64,000 nucleotides of DNA from an uncultured Sediminibacterium sp. (GCF_946481145.1 NZ_CAMLMJ010000013.1:41263-105262); one strand, 5' to 3'; shown: positions 1-9,800, counted from the stretch's first letter. Notes: generated from the letters alone by a model not told the origin. Numbers and translations are program-made.

Positions 1-652
1 CAAACCAAGGGTTGCAATCGGGTCCAAACTTATAGCAACTCTGTTGGAAGCAGCCGGAGCGGATAGGGTGATAACGATGGACTTACACGCAGCACAGATT
101 CAGGCCTTTTTTGACGTGCCTGTGGACCATCTTGACAGTTCGGCAATTTTCATCCCATACATAGAACAATTAAAACTGCAAAACCTCACTTTCGCTGCAC
201 CGGATGTAGGAAGTACAAACAGGGTGCGCGAAATAGCCAGCTATTTTAATGCAGAAATGGTTATTTGCGACAAACACCGTAAGCGTGCCAATGAAATAGC
301 CAGTATGGTGGTGATAGGAGAGGTTACTGGAAGAGATATTGTTCTGGTTGATGATATCTGCGATACAGGTGGTACCCTCGCTAAAGCAGCAGGGTTATTA
401 AAAGAAAAGGGAGCAAGAAGCGTACGTGCCCTGATTACCCACCCTGTACTGAGCGGTAAAGCCTACGAGAATATCGAGAACAGTGTGCTGGAAGAATTAG
501 TAGTATGCGACACCATTCCTCTAAAACACGATTCTCCAAAAATAAAAGTCATTTCAGTTGCCGACCTCTTCGCCATTGCAATCAGAAATGCCTACGAAAA
601 TAAAAGTATAACCAGCCTCTTTATCCATTCACAATTGAAGGGGAGAGGATGA
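1..652 (+). CDS. prs: Ribose-phosphate pyrophosphokinase, C-terminal two thirds (cut by window edge)
   Basis: Makes PRPP from ribose 5-phosphate and ATP in the cytoplasm, for purine, pyrimidine, His, Trp and NAD synthesis. The reading frame is open from base 2 (KPRVAIGSKLIATLLEAAGA) and runs to TGA at 650-652, so the start lies upstream of the window; roughly the first 100 residues are missing. Visible family signatures are DLHAAQIQAFFD, the stretch CDKHRKRANE, and the PRPP-binding loop VLVDDICDTGGTL. The C-terminal end is the normal one for the family. The gene is followed by a hairpin-forming heptamer array instead of a classical T-run terminator, and then by rplY, a neighbour often seen with prs and pth in this phylum (from memory). 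Function is near certain. Confidence 0.96.
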   Translation, partial: KPRVAIGSKLIATLLEAAGADRVITMDLHAAQIQAFFDVPVDHLDSSAIFIPYIEQLKLQNLTFAAPDVGSTNRVREIASYFNAEMVICDKHRKRANEIASMVVIGEVTGRDIVLVDDICDTGGTLAKAAGLLKEKGARSVRALITHPVLSGKAYENIENSVLEELVVCDTIPLKHDSPKIKVISVADLFAIAIRNAYENKSITSLFIHSQLKGRG

Positions 653-656
653 TGAG

Positions 657-728
657 TAAGCTTTAAGCTGCAAGCCATTGCTGTCCGGGAAAAATAGGCT
701 GCGAGCTTTTAGCCTCTAGCTTCTAGCC
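657..728. repeat. Heptamer array A1 (AGCTTnn words), imperfect inverted arms
   Basis: Two arms of phased 7-nt words related to AGCTTTA and AGCTTCT lie at 657-676 and 697-728, 20 nt apart. The reverse complement of the left arm matches the right arm at roughly 13 of 19 positions, so a weak hairpin is possible. It begins 4 nt after the prs stop codon, where a terminator would be expected. It belongs to the same word family as the arrays at 1066-1096 and 54168-54294. Confidence 0.7.
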
Positions 729-857
729 ATGATTGGTGCTTGTTTTAGTTTTTTTGCTATTATTTGAATAAATGGCAGGGCTTGCGAATTAGAAAATTTT
801 AAGTCAGTTACTTAAAGAAATATTTGGTTGTCATAAATGCACTATCTGCTATTAATA

Positions 858-925
858 GAACACGGATCTCCATGATTTTCAAGAACTATCATGATAAATC
901 CTGAAAATCATGAAAATCTGTGTTC
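858..925. repeat. 68-nt hairpin element with 27-nt arms (CATGATTTTC type)
   Basis: Left arm 858-884 and right arm 899-925 are reverse complements at 23 of 27 positions, with a 14-nt loop that itself contains the palindrome ATCATGAT. Core words are CATGATTTTCA and TGAAAATCATG, and the outer ends are GAACAC and GTGTTC. It has no coding capacity and no T-run. It could be a small non-autonomous mobile element or a structured RNA; the sequence alone does not decide. Confidence 0.8.
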
Positions 926-1065
926 CAACATACGCTACACCTATGACTCGCTGTTAAATTTCCCCGGACATCATTGGCCCTAACTTTCATCTGAAAAAAC
1001 TATATAATACTAAATTATCAGATTGATAATCAATAGTTTATATTCTATTTTGATATTATTTATTT

Positions 1066-1096
1066 GCTAGTAGCTAGAAGCTGGCAGCTAGTAGCC
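1066..1096. repeat. Heptamer array A2 (GCTAGTA words), single arm
   Basis: Four consecutive 7-nt units GCTAGTA, GCTAGAA, GCTGGCA and GCTAGTA, then a partial GCC, in strict phase. It sits 20 nt upstream of the rplY -7 box, so it could affect that promoter. Same word family as 54264-54294. Confidence 0.75.
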
Positions 1097-1116
1097 AAAA
1101 ATCGAAGATTTTCCCG

Positions 1117-1124
1117 TACTTTTG
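1117..1124 (+). promoter_or_regulatory. Bacteroidota -7 box for rplY
   Basis: TACTTTTG matches the phylum's TAnnTTTG consensus and lies 18 nt before the chosen ATG at 1143. I see no clear TTG at the -33 position. Confidence 0.65.
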
Positions 1125-1142
1125 CCGTCCAAAATTTTAAAC

Positions 1143-1733
1143 ATGAAAACAATTACAATCGAAGGACAACTGAGGACCGAACATGGCAAAAAAGCCGCCC
1201 GCCAGATTCGCTCTCAGGAAAACGTGCCAGGTGTAATTTACGGGGGTGCACAGGAGATTAATTTCTACGCTCCTGCAAAGGCTTTCAAGCCCTTAGTTTA
1301 CACAAGCGAATTCCAACTGGCAGAAGTTAAAGTAGACGGCAAAACTTTTAAATGTATTCTGAAAGATCTTCAGTTCGACAAAGTGGATGATTCATTGATC
1401 CACGTTGACCTGCTTGAACTCGTAGACGACAAAAAAGTAGTTGCTACTTTACCACTCAAATTTGTTGGTACTTCTGTAGGTGTTAAAGAAGGTGGTAAAC
1501 TGGTTACCAAAATGAAAGCACTGAAAGTAAAAACACTTCCTAAAGACCTGAGAGAGAACATCTCTGTTGATATTACCTCACTTGAACTGAATGGCAATAT
1601 CCGTGTAGAAGATGTAATCGCAGAAAACATGGAAATCCTCAACTCTCCACGTATTCCTATCGCTTCGGTGGTAATGACACGTCAGTTAAAGCAGGAAGAA
1701 GCTTCTGCTGCTAAAGAAGAGAAGAAAAAATAA
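1143..1733 (+). CDS. rplY: 50S ribosomal protein L25/general stress protein CTC
   Basis: Binds 5S rRNA in the large ribosomal subunit. The 196-residue product has the N-terminal L25 domain (MKTITIEGQLRTEHGKKAAR, with VPGVIYGG around residue 35) followed by the longer TL5/CTC C-terminal beta domain, and ends in a charged Lys/Glu-rich tail. That makes it the long CTC form rather than the roughly 95-residue E. coli form. An in-frame extension to 1122 exists, but its first codon overlaps the TACTTTTG promoter box, so ATG 1143 is the better start. A strong intrinsic terminator follows immediately, so it is probably transcribed alone. Confidence 0.95.
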   Translation: MKTITIEGQLRTEHGKKAARQIRSQENVPGVIYGGAQEINFYAPAKAFKPLVYTSEFQLAEVKVDGKTFKCILKDLQFDKVDDSLIHVDLLELVDDKKVVATLPLKFVGTSVGVKEGGKLVTKMKALKVKTLPKDLRENISVDITSLELNGNIRVEDVIAENMEILNSPRIPIASVVMTRQLKQEEASAAKEEKKK

Positions 1734-1755
1734 TGGGTATCTACTCCAATATTTT

Positions 1756-1788
1756 AACCCCGGTACAAAATGCCGGGGTTATTTTTTT
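1756..1788 (+). terminator. Intrinsic terminator of rplY
   Basis: Stem AACCCCGG (1756-1763) and CCGGGGTT (1773-1780) with a 9-nt loop, followed by a run of seven T. It overlaps the last bases of the convergent histidine kinase gene. Confidence 0.93.
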
Positions 1789-3115
1789 ATATAGTAGCTG
1801 GTATGGAAACATAAAAAACGGTACCCTTGGGTATATTCGTTTCTACCCATATCCGGCCATTGTTTTTTTCTACAAACTCTTTACAAAGTTTTAAACCAAG
1901 ACCGGTCCCTTTTTCATTCAAAGTACCTCTTCGTGAAATGATATTTGCTGCGGAGAACAACGCATCGCGGGTTGCTTTATCCATGCCATCACCTTCATCT
2001 GCAATGGCAATAATTGATTCGTGGTTTAAAGTGCGGTGATTTATGTGAATTGTTCCATTTTTATAACTGTACTTAATTGCATTAGACAATAAGTTTCTTA
2101 AGATAATCTGCAGGTGATTTGGATCTACCCATATCGGGCCACCTTCCGCACTAATTTCCACCTTCAAGCCTTTATTTTCAATCTCAGCCTGAAGCATGGA
2201 AAGCACCTGGTCCAAACCCTGCCGGAAATCTATTTTTTGAGCAGCAACCTCAATGCCCTCCAATTGACTATTACTCCATTGCAGTAGGTTGTCAAGGCCA
2301 CCCTGTAATTGTTTTACATTAAGTGAGATATGATCCGTTATTTTAGTGAATTGCTCATGCGTAAGTTGCTGCTGCTTCAACAGATCTAGTGTACTTTTTA
2401 ATTGGGCAATCGGTGATCTTAAATCATGCGCAATAATAGAGAAGAGTTTTTCTTTTGTCGTGTTTGAATCAGTCAGCTCATGATTTTTCTTTTCTAAACT
2501 TAGCTGACTCTGCTCAAGCTGGGTCTCGTAAAATTTTTGCTCAGAACGATAAAACATCAACCCCAGAAAAGAAAGGATAATAGCACTGGTCATATTAATC
2601 AATACCCTCGAATGAGGTAATTGCTCTAACATCCAGGGAGTAGTATCGGTAAAACGGAGAAAAATAAAGCAGGCAATGGTAAGTATAGAAAGCCATATTA
2701 TGGTTGAACTTTTCTTGAAAATTAAACTAATAACTACCAGGTTGGTTATAAGATAATACTCATTGCCATTTTGAAATTTTATGGCGCTAAGACATAACAC
2801 ACTGGTAGATAAAATAGTTAAGACAATGCGGGCTATATGAGCAAAACGAAAATAATTGATGACCAAAAAAATCATTCCTCCTATAAAGTTTAAACTCAAC
2901 AATCCCGAATTCCAGTAATGCCCTTCAGACAGATTAATAAAAATAAAAACAAGACTATGTAATGAGCCTAGCATCACCATGAAGTTCAATACGCGGGTCT
3001 TTTTTCTCTCAATCGCATCAAACTCCACGAGCACACCAATATTGATGATCTTGTTAAAAAGAGGAGGAAATTTCATAGAAAGGGGTACTTCGGATTGAAA
3101 ATTATAATATATCAT
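1787..3115 (-). CDS. Membrane sensor histidine kinase
   Basis: Probable two-component sensor of 442 residues. Residues about 40-190 form a set of hydrophobic segments (about five or six membrane helices) with no recognisable periplasmic domain, then a short coiled coil, then the kinase core. The core has an H box (FSIIAHDLRSPIAQ, phospho-acceptor His230), an N box (NLLSNAIKYSYKNG), a G1 box (DEGDGM) and a G2 box (GTGLGLKLCKEF), so it should be active. No response regulator gene is adjacent, so the partner is unknown. It lies on the opposite strand between rplY and pth. An alternative start is Met14 (MKFPPLF). The stimulus cannot be inferred. Confidence 0.9.
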   Translation of the reverse strand: MIYYNFQSEVPLSMKFPPLFNKIINIGVLVEFDAIERKKTRVLNFMVMLGSLHSLVFIFINLSEGHYWNSGLLSLNFIGGMIFLVINYFRFAHIARIVLTILSTSVLCLSAIKFQNGNEYYLITNLVVISLIFKKSSTIIWLSILTIACFIFLRFTDTTPWMLEQLPHSRVLINMTSAIILSFLGLMFYRSEQKFYETQLEQSQLSLEKKNHELTDSNTTKEKLFSIIAHDLRSPIAQLKSTLDLLKQQQLTHEQFTKITDHISLNVKQLQGGLDNLLQWSNSQLEGIEVAAQKIDFRQGLDQVLSMLQAEIENKGLKVEISAEGGPIWVDPNHLQIILRNLLSNAIKYSYKNGTIHINHRTLNHESIIAIADEGDGMDKATRDALFSAANIISRRGTLNEKGTGLGLKLCKEFVEKNNGRIWVETNIPKGTVFYVSIPATI

Positions 3116-3133
3116 TGAAATCCCTTCTTTTTA

Positions 3134-3168
3134 TTTGAGTTACGGATCAAATGGTTGGGTTATTTTTG
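3134..3168 (+). promoter_or_regulatory. Promoter of pth (-33 TTTG, -7 TATTTTTG)
   Basis: TTTG at 3134-3137 and TATTTTTG at 3161-3168, 23 nt apart, fit the Bacteroidota TTG/TAnnTTTG pattern. The box ends 8 nt before the pth ATG, so the 5' leader must be very short. Confidence 0.7.
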
Positions 3169-3176
3169 TATATACT

Positions 3177-3752
3177 ATGAACAAGTTTCTGATAATCGGG
3201 TTAGGCAATATTGGTGATGAATACAAGCATACCAGACATAATATCGGGTTCGATGTACTTAGTGCCTTCGTATTAAAACACAATGGCTTATTTAAATTAG
3301 ACAGGTTGGCCGAAATAGCCGAAGTAAAGTGGAAGGGTAGAACATTTATCTGTATCAAACCAACTACCTACATGAACCTGAGCGGTAAAGCATTTAAATA
3401 TTGGATGGATCGCGAAAAAATTGAACTGTCTAATACTTTAACCATTGTTGATGACCTTGCCCTGCCATTAAGTAAACTCAGGTTGAGAGGTTCGGGATCC
3501 GATGCGGGTCATAATGGGCTAAAAGACATTCAGCTAACATTGGGTACCGACCAGTACCCCAAACTTCGGTTTGGTATTGGAAATGAGTATCCTAAGGGCA
3601 AACAGGTCGATTTTGTATTGGGTAAATGGTTGCCTGCAGAACAGCCTGTTGTACAGCAGAAAATCGATAAATCTGTTGAAATAATCGAGTCGTTTGCTAC
3701 AATTGGACTGGAAAAAACAATGAATATGGCAAATAACCTCAATTTTTTATAA
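3177..3752 (+). CDS. pth: Peptidyl-tRNA hydrolase
   Basis: Recycles tRNA by cutting peptidyl-tRNA that has dropped off ribosomes. The 191-residue product is of normal family length. Family motifs are present: IIGLGNIGDEY with Asn11, the catalytic His21 in TRHNIGFD, KPTTYMNLSG with the Met-Asn pair, the Asp in VDDLALP, and DAGHNGL. The upstream in-frame extension to 3135 overlaps the promoter, and MNKFLIIGLGN is the usual family N terminus, so ATG 3177 is chosen. It is a single-gene unit between the divergent kinase and the FAH-family gene. Confidence 0.96.
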   Translation: MNKFLIIGLGNIGDEYKHTRHNIGFDVLSAFVLKHNGLFKLDRLAEIAEVKWKGRTFICIKPTTYMNLSGKAFKYWMDREKIELSNTLTIVDDLALPLSKLRLRGSGSDAGHNGLKDIQLTLGTDQYPKLRFGIGNEYPKGKQVDFVLGKWLPAEQPVVQQKIDKSVEIIESFATIGLEKTMNMANNLNFL

Positions 3753-3870
3753 TATACATTTGCGTTTATTCGTTCTCAGTTTCAATATTATCCTTAATCC
3801 TCTTTTGAAAAGCCCAACCCTATTCAGTCAGGGTATTTGATTGATTTCTGGTAATATTAAATTAATGTGT

Positions 3871-4482
3871 ATGAAAATTTTTTGTGTAGGCAGGAACTAT
3901 GTGGCGCATGCAGCAGAATTGGGAAACGCTGTTCCTGAAGAGCCGGTGATTTTTATGAAACCTAAATCGGCACTACTTCAACCCAACACACCTTTTTATT
4001 ATCCGGCATTTACCAATGAACTTCATTATGAAGGTGAACTGGTATTGCGGATTTCTAAAAATGGTAAATACATCCAGGAACATCAGGCAAATCGTTATTA
4101 CGATGCGGTTACAGTTGGTATTGATTTTACCGCACGCGACCTGCAGGCTGAACTTAAGAAAAAAGGATTACCCTGGGAAAAAGCGAAAGCCTGGGACCAG
4201 TCTGCCGTAATAGGTAAATGGACACCCATTCAACCCGATACATTAAAATCGCCCTTGCAGTTTTCCCTGCATAAGAATAAAGAAGTGGTGCAAAATGGGG
4301 ATACTGCTAATATGATTTTCAATTGCGATTTTATCATCGCACATATCAGCCAATATTTTTCTTTAAATATCGGCGACATGATATTTACCGGCACACCTGC
4401 GGGTGTAGGTGAATGTGTAGTTGGTGATATACTGGAAGGTTATCTGAAAGAAGAAAAAATGTTTGAATTGGAAATCAAATAA
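3871..4482 (+). CDS. Fumarylacetoacetate hydrolase family protein (acylpyruvate-hydrolase-like)
   Basis: Short FAH-fold metal-dependent enzyme (203 residues from the chosen MKIFCVGRNY start). Family members of this size split C-C bonds in acylpyruvates or decarboxylate oxaloacetate. Metal ligands are visible in HYEGELV (Glu-x-Glu), with the conserved GIDFTARDLQ and KAWDQSAVIG, and the C-terminal signature GDMIFTGTPAGVG. In-frame ATGs at 3865 and 3871 are equally possible starts; 3871 fits the family alignment best. The fused E1 dehydrogenase starts 25 nt downstream, so the two may be co-transcribed, but the substrate is not given by the context. Confidence 0.88.
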   Translation: MKIFCVGRNYVAHAAELGNAVPEEPVIFMKPKSALLQPNTPFYYPAFTNELHYEGELVLRISKNGKYIQEHQANRYYDAVTVGIDFTARDLQAELKKKGLPWEKAKAWDQSAVIGKWTPIQPDTLKSPLQFSLHKNKEVVQNGDTANMIFNCDFIIAHISQYFSLNIGDMIFTGTPAGVGECVVGDILEGYLKEEKMFELEIK

Positions 4483-4507
4483 CAAAACCCACCAGTTAAT
4501 ACGATTG

Positions 4508-6571
4508 ATGCTTACGCCAGAAATATTATTGCAGGCATATAAATACATGGTAACTGCCAAAGCCATGTGCGACACTTATGATGCCAACCGAACGATTTGT
4601 AAATATGTACATTCCACCTCACGCGGGCATGAAGCCATTCAACTGGCTACCGGTATGCAGTTATTGCCCTGCGATTGGGTGAGCCCTTATTACCGCGACG
4701 ACAGCATTATGCTTTCAATAGGGTTTCAACCTTATGAACTAATGCTTCAACTCCTGGCAAAAAAAGAAGACCCGTTTTCAGGAGGTCGTTCTTATTATTG
4801 TCACCCCAGCAGTCGCGATGAAAAACGCCCTTTTATCATTCACCAGAGTAGTGCAACAGGTATGCAAACCATACCTACTACCGGACTGGCACAGGGAATA
4901 CAGTATCTGGAGCTAACTGCTTCTGATAAATTGCCTAAAGCTGATGGACAATTACCCATTGTTGTTTGTTCATTGGGAGATGGAAGCGTGACAGAAGGTG
5001 AAGTAAGTGAAGCATTACAGTTTGCTGTACTAAAGCAATTACCTATTATATACCTCGTACAGGATAATCAATGGAGCATCAGTGCATCTGCTGAAGAAGT
5101 AAGGGCTATGAATGCCTATGATTATGCTGCAGGATTTAAAGGGTTGAAAAGATGGCAATGTGATGGCAGCGATTTTATCAGGAGTTATGAAACGATGGCT
5201 GAAGCCATAGAATATACGCGTACTGAGAGAAAACCAGCATTGGTTCATGCTAAAGTACCCTTATTGGGTCACCATACCAGTGGGGTACGCAGAGAGTTTT
5301 ACCGGAACAGGGAAGACCTGCTGAAACATGGCTCTTATGATCCCCTTCCAAAACTTCGCCTCTTATTGGCAGATGTTGGAATAGCCGAACACCAGATCAG
5401 TATCATCGAAAAAGAAACAACAGAAAAAGTGCTGGCCGATTTTCAACGAGCACAGTTATCTCCTGAACCAGACCCGTCAACAGTTGAAGAACATGTATTT
5501 GCACCAACGCCGGTACGCGAGGAGAAAGGCCAGCGAGCCCCAAAAAATGGCGAGAAGGTATTGATGGTTGATGCGGCACTTCATGCCATTGAAGAGTTGA
5601 TGGAAGCTCATCCTGAAGCCATATTGTATGGTCAGGATGTAGGAGCCCGCTTAGGTGGTGTGTTTAGGGAAGCTGCGACGCTTGCAGATAAGTTTGGTGA
5701 TCACCGGGTATTCAATACCGCTATTCAGGAAGCATATATAGTTGGTTCAACAACTGGCCTTTCGGCACTGGGTATAAAGCCAATGGTAGAAGTACAGTTT
5801 GCGGATTATATATATCCAGGTTTTAATCAGTTGGTAACAGAATTATCGAAATCATGCTATTTATCGAACGGTAAGTTTCCGGTGAGCATGGTTTTAAGGG
5901 TGCCTATTGGTGCTTATGGTGGCGGTGGTCCTTACCATAGCGGAAGTGTAGAAAGCACATTATTAACGATTAAAGGCATCAAAGTAGCCTATCCTTCTAA
6001 TGCAGCCGATATGAAGGGCCTGATGAAAGCTGCTTACCATGATCCAAATCCGGTAATTATGCTGGAACATAAGGGACTCTATTGGAGCAAAGTGCCAGGT
6101 ACAGAAGAGGCTAAAACAGTGGAACCTGATAAAGAATATATTTTACCTTTTGGTAAAGCAAATGTGGTATTGGCTGCAGATCCGGAAAAAGTGAAGAAAG
6201 GGGAAACGGTTTGCGTAATTACCTATGGGATGGGTGTTTACTGGGCCAAATCTGCGGCCCAAAATTTTGCCGGCCAGGTTGAAATACTTGACCTGAGAAC
6301 CCTGTTTCCATTGGATGAGGAGCAGATATACCAAATGGTTAAAAAGCATGGAAAAGTATTGGTATTGAGCGAAGAACAGCAGAATAACTCATTTGCCGAA
6401 GCACTGGCACTACGGATAAGTAACCAATGCTACCATTTCCTGGATGCCCGGGTGGAGGTATTAGGCTCACTAAATTTACCGGCAGTACCCATAAATCTGG
6501 CCCTTGAAGCTGCCATGTTGCCCAATGCAAATACTGTATCGAATAGGATTGCGAAAATGTTGGCATACTAA
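4508..6571 (+). CDS. Fused alpha+beta E1 of a 2-oxoacid dehydrogenase (branched-chain type)
   Basis: Thiamine-diphosphate-dependent decarboxylase subunit of a 2-oxoacid dehydrogenase complex, probably branched-chain or pyruvate type. The 687-residue product joins an alpha part (about 1-340, with TPP motif GDGSVTEG from Gly157 through DNQW) to a beta part (about 355-687, beginning EKVLMVDAALHAIEELM and containing LYGQDVGARLGGVF and the transketolase C-terminal domain). In many bacteria these are separate genes; the fusion is common in Bacteroidota. E2 and E3 are not nearby. An upstream TTG extension would overlap the FAH-family gene, so ATG 4508 is preferred. A second, more distant E1 fusion lies at 51159. 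Confidence 0.9.
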   Translation: MLTPEILLQAYKYMVTAKAMCDTYDANRTICKYVHSTSRGHEAIQLATGMQLLPCDWVSPYYRDDSIMLSIGFQPYELMLQLLAKKEDPFSGGRSYYCHPSSRDEKRPFIIHQSSATGMQTIPTTGLAQGIQYLELTASDKLPKADGQLPIVVCSLGDGSVTEGEVSEALQFAVLKQLPIIYLVQDNQWSISASAEEVRAMNAYDYAAGFKGLKRWQCDGSDFIRSYETMAEAIEYTRTERKPALVHAKVPLLGHHTSGVRREFYRNREDLLKHGSYDPLPKLRLLLADVGIAEHQISIIEKETTEKVLADFQRAQLSPEPDPSTVEEHVFAPTPVREEKGQRAPKNGEKVLMVDAALHAIEELMEAHPEAILYGQDVGARLGGVFREAATLADKFGDHRVFNTAIQEAYIVGSTTGLSALGIKPMVEVQFADYIYPGFNQLVTELSKSCYLSNGKFPVSMVLRVPIGAYGGGGPYHSGSVESTLLTIKGIKVAYPSNAADMKGLMKAAYHDPNPVIMLEHKGLYWSKVPGTEEAKTVEPDKEYILPFGKANVVLAADPEKVKKGETVCVITYGMGVYWAKSAAQNFAGQVEILDLRTLFPLDEEQIYQMVKKHGKVLVLSEEQQNNSFAEALALRISNQCYHFLDARVEVLGSLNLPAVPINLALEAAMLPNANTVSNRIAKMLAY

Positions 6572-6590
6572 GACCAAACCCCTATATTTG
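6560..6590 (+). promoter_or_regulatory. Promoter of the tRNA gene
   Basis: TTG at 6560-6562 and TATATTTG at 6583-6590, 20 nt apart, are a textbook Bacteroidota promoter. It overlaps the end of the E1 gene and is 26 nt upstream of the mature tRNA. A small hairpin (GTAAAT/ATTTAC, 6597-6612) sits in the leader to be removed. Confidence 0.8.
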
Positions 6591-6616
6591 CACCCCGTAA
6601 ATGAAAATTTACAAAT

Positions 6617-6690
6617 GGCGGGGTAGCTCAGGTGGTTAGAGCGTTGGATTCATAACCCAAAGGTCTCGGGTTCAACTCCCGATCCCGCTA
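6617..6690 (+). tRNA. tRNA with CAT anticodon (elongator tRNA-Met, or tRNA-Ile2)
   Basis: A 74-nt cloverleaf. The acceptor stem is GGCGGGG with TCCCGCT (terminal G-U pairs), followed by T8 A9, a D arm GCTC-GAGC, an anticodon loop TTCATAA, a T arm TCGGG-TTCAACT-CCCGA and discriminator A; CCA is not encoded. The anticodon stem has an A31-C39 mismatch. It lacks the three consecutive G-C pairs of initiator tRNA, so it is the elongator tRNA-Met or the lysidine-modified tRNA-Ile2, which share the CAT anticodon. Confidence 0.95.
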
Positions 6691-6714
6691 CTCGTTATTT
6701 TCAAAAATAATAAA

Positions 6715-6748
6715 GAAGCCCCTACACAATGTAGGGGCTTCTTTATTA
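6715..6748 (+). terminator. Terminator after the tRNA
   Basis: A perfect 12-bp stem GAAGCCCCTACA / TGTAGGGGCTTC (6715-6726, 6730-6741) with a 3-nt loop, followed by a T-rich stretch. Confidence 0.93.
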
Positions 6749-6816
6749 TAACCATCCTTCTAGAGATACTTACAATTTAAAATATACGTTCAAAAATCAT
6801 TATATAAGTGATCCAT

Positions 6817-6841
6817 AAAAAAGGGCCTGACTTGCAGGCCC
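6817..6841 (-). terminator. Terminator of the large GH128-like gene
   Basis: Stem GGGCCTG/CAGGCCC (6823-6829, 6835-6841) with a 5-nt loop. The A-run at 6817-6822 reads as a T-run on the minus strand, 25 nt beyond the stop codon of the minus-strand gene. Confidence 0.88.
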
Positions 6842-6865
6842 CTTTATTGCTTAATACACAAACCA

Positions 6866-9800
6866 CTATAGAACAATCATTTTTCTGGTAATGGTCGCTG
6901 TTCCATTTGAAATAGTAACAGTATACATACCTCTGTTAAATCCTTGCTGCAGCCTGATTTGTCTGTTTACAGCCTGTAATTTTTCAGCAGTATAAGTTGC
7001 CCTGCCTCCGATGTCTGTTACTCTCACTGATAGAGACTGTCCGTGAAATACTTCCGGTACTATCAGCGTAACAGTTGTGTTCGCGTTCACTGGATTAGGG
7101 TACAGTATAAATTCTTTATCATTAGTATTTTCTGTTATTGTTTCTTTGGTTGTTACTGCTACTGTTTCTTTAGTATTGTTTGTTTGTTGTACCGCTTGTC
7201 TGAAAACAATTCTATCAATAAATGGTGCATCAGAACCTGTAGGGCGGAGTTCAATGGAATTGATACCTTGTATCAGACTTACCTCAATGGTTTTCATTTT
7301 TGGAGCTCCTCCATTAAAACACCATGCACCTGATGTGATAAAGCTTTGTGTAGTAAACGGCTGTGCATTCACAGATAAACGAAGATTACGGTCTACTGCT
7401 GTGATGTAATAAACATCCATCAGATAATTACCACCCTCAGCTGCCAGTATATTGTTGAAACGAATTGCATTTCCTGTAGCTGCCAGCATATTCACCAATG
7501 CGCCATTTGAAGAAGTGTTGCAAGTAACGATAGCGCTAGCACCTGCCAATTCTGCTGTTTCAGCTTCGAGTGACAATCCATTTACGTCTGCTCTTTCTAA
7601 TTTTATTTTATCGATGAATGGAGCATCACCACTAAATGGTGTAATATCAATATTGTTGTTGCCTCTTTTCAGGATCACAGTTGTTTCATAAATAGCAGGA
7701 GCACCTCCATTGAAACACCATGCACCGGATATAGCCACTTGTTGTCTACCCATTATGGTTCCATTCACAATCAATCTGAATGATCTAACTGCTGCACTGA
7801 TATAAGACACTTTCAATTTATATGCACCTGCAGATTCAGCTACGATCTGATTAAACCTCACACCATTGGTATTCACGTTAAATGGATTCACCAATTTACC
7901 ATTTGATGAAGTTGAACAGGTGACAATACTTGCATTACCTAGAATAACAGCATCTTCTGCTTCAAATTCAAGCTTTGCAGACAATAATAATACGTTCGGA
8001 TCTGTGTTCTCAGGATTTTTTCCTTTGCTTACAACCGCTAATCTATCTACCTGCACACCGCCACTAGCAATAGCTATTCTTACATTATGATCGCCGGGCT
8101 CTAAGAAATAGCTAAAGCCTCTTTCTTCACTACCATAACTGTAATGAAATTTTTTCCAATACCATTCGAAAGTGCTATTCGTTAAATTATTCCATTTTCT
8201 GAATGATTCATGATCAACAGAGATCCATAAGCCTGCACCAGTGTTTAATGCTTGTATCTTAGCCCAAATATCATACTCATCAGCAGTAGTAACATTCACT
8301 GTGAATGACAATACTTGATCAATTCCTTGCGGAGCATCGGTTGAGGTAACACCGGTTTCGCTTTCTGTATAAGCACCGCCTTTTGCGTTCGTTGTAGTTT
8401 TGGTTTGCCAATGAACACCTTTAACTGCTGCTTCTGCTTCATAGAAAGTTTCAATATTCGTTGTGGTTAAACCCCATCTTAATTCAGAAGGTGTGCAATG
8501 ACCTACTTCTTTTTTCAGGGAATCAAAATCAGGTAGATCATTGGTGATTACTACTTGATCTAAGAGAATATTACTATTGGGAAATTCGAGTGTAAGTCTA
8601 TGTTTCCCTTCACCCAGATCATAAAAACGCGGTATTTGAAACCATGTAAATGATGCACTGGTGAGTGGCGTGATATTTTCTACTGTTTGGCCATCAACAG
8701 CTATGCGAATAGATCCTGTTCCTACCGATGCAGCGTTCAGCCAAACACGGTATGTACCTGCAGTTGCCAGATCAAATTCAAAATGTACTTGTTTAGCAAG
8801 CGCGCTTTCTCCTACTAAATTATCATCACCGCGAATATATAGTCCATTAGATACAGTCTCCTGTGCATGGATGGTCCATTTATTTCCTAAAGACTTTCCA
8901 CACTCAGCTTCAAACGCAAGCGTATTGCCTGATACAGCAACAACAGGTAACGTAAGATCAAGATTGTTACTACATTCCAATGTAGCTTGTGGAATAGATG
9001 GAACAGAAGTATGATTTTTATATACCTCACCAATATTAGTTAAACTTCCATCCGCATTTAAATAATTTGCACTCTCCACCGGATTCTGTGAGTTGGCTGC
9101 ATTGGGCTGGAAATAGGCATAACGTTCTACAAAACGAAGTGTATCCAAGTAAGGTAAAGCCAGTTTTAAAAAGTCTTCTTGAATAGAATTCGTACGATTT
9201 GGATTGGCATTGAACTCTGTGATCCAGATCGGTAGTTTATAAATGTTATAAACGTTATTTAAGTACGTTTTGAATCGAGCAAAAATTTGTTGTGCACTTG
9301 CATTTGGACTGGTAGCCGGATTGCTCCCCCAATCGTACCAATGTACTGCTACAAAATCAAAGCGAACATTTTTCTCTTTGGCAATGCGTGCAAACTCAAG
9401 TAGCCAGGTAGTAGGTCCGTTTTCTCTCGGTGCCGGAGTACCCAGTCTCAATCCCATTGACATTAGATTTTCATAATAAGCAACTGCAACAGCAGGCTGA
9501 CAAAGGTTATTGTATTGTCCGGATTCGCCACTACAGTTATCAGATTCATTAAATCCAAGAGCATGTGTTGTTTTTTTCTTCGCAATCATTTGGTTGATTG
9601 AAGCGGGTGAGGCACCACCTGCACCCCATGCCATAGGTATATACTCATAATTAGGTTGTGAACTACTTCCAAGTCCCCAATTGTAATACCATCCTGCATC
9701 TAACTGCGGATAGCTGCCACCGGTCCCTTTTTTTGTTACCCAATTCCAGGGTACTACTCGAATGAAACTGATATTACCTTGTAAAGCAATATCAATATTA

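Larger units (their letters stand above)
653..1142. other. Intergenic gap prs-rplY (490 nt)
   Basis: No convincing gene. From left to right it holds array A1, an AT-rich stretch, a 27-bp-armed hairpin element (858-925), another AT-rich stretch, heptamer array A2 (1066-1096) and the rplY promoter (1117-1124). Confidence 0.7.
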
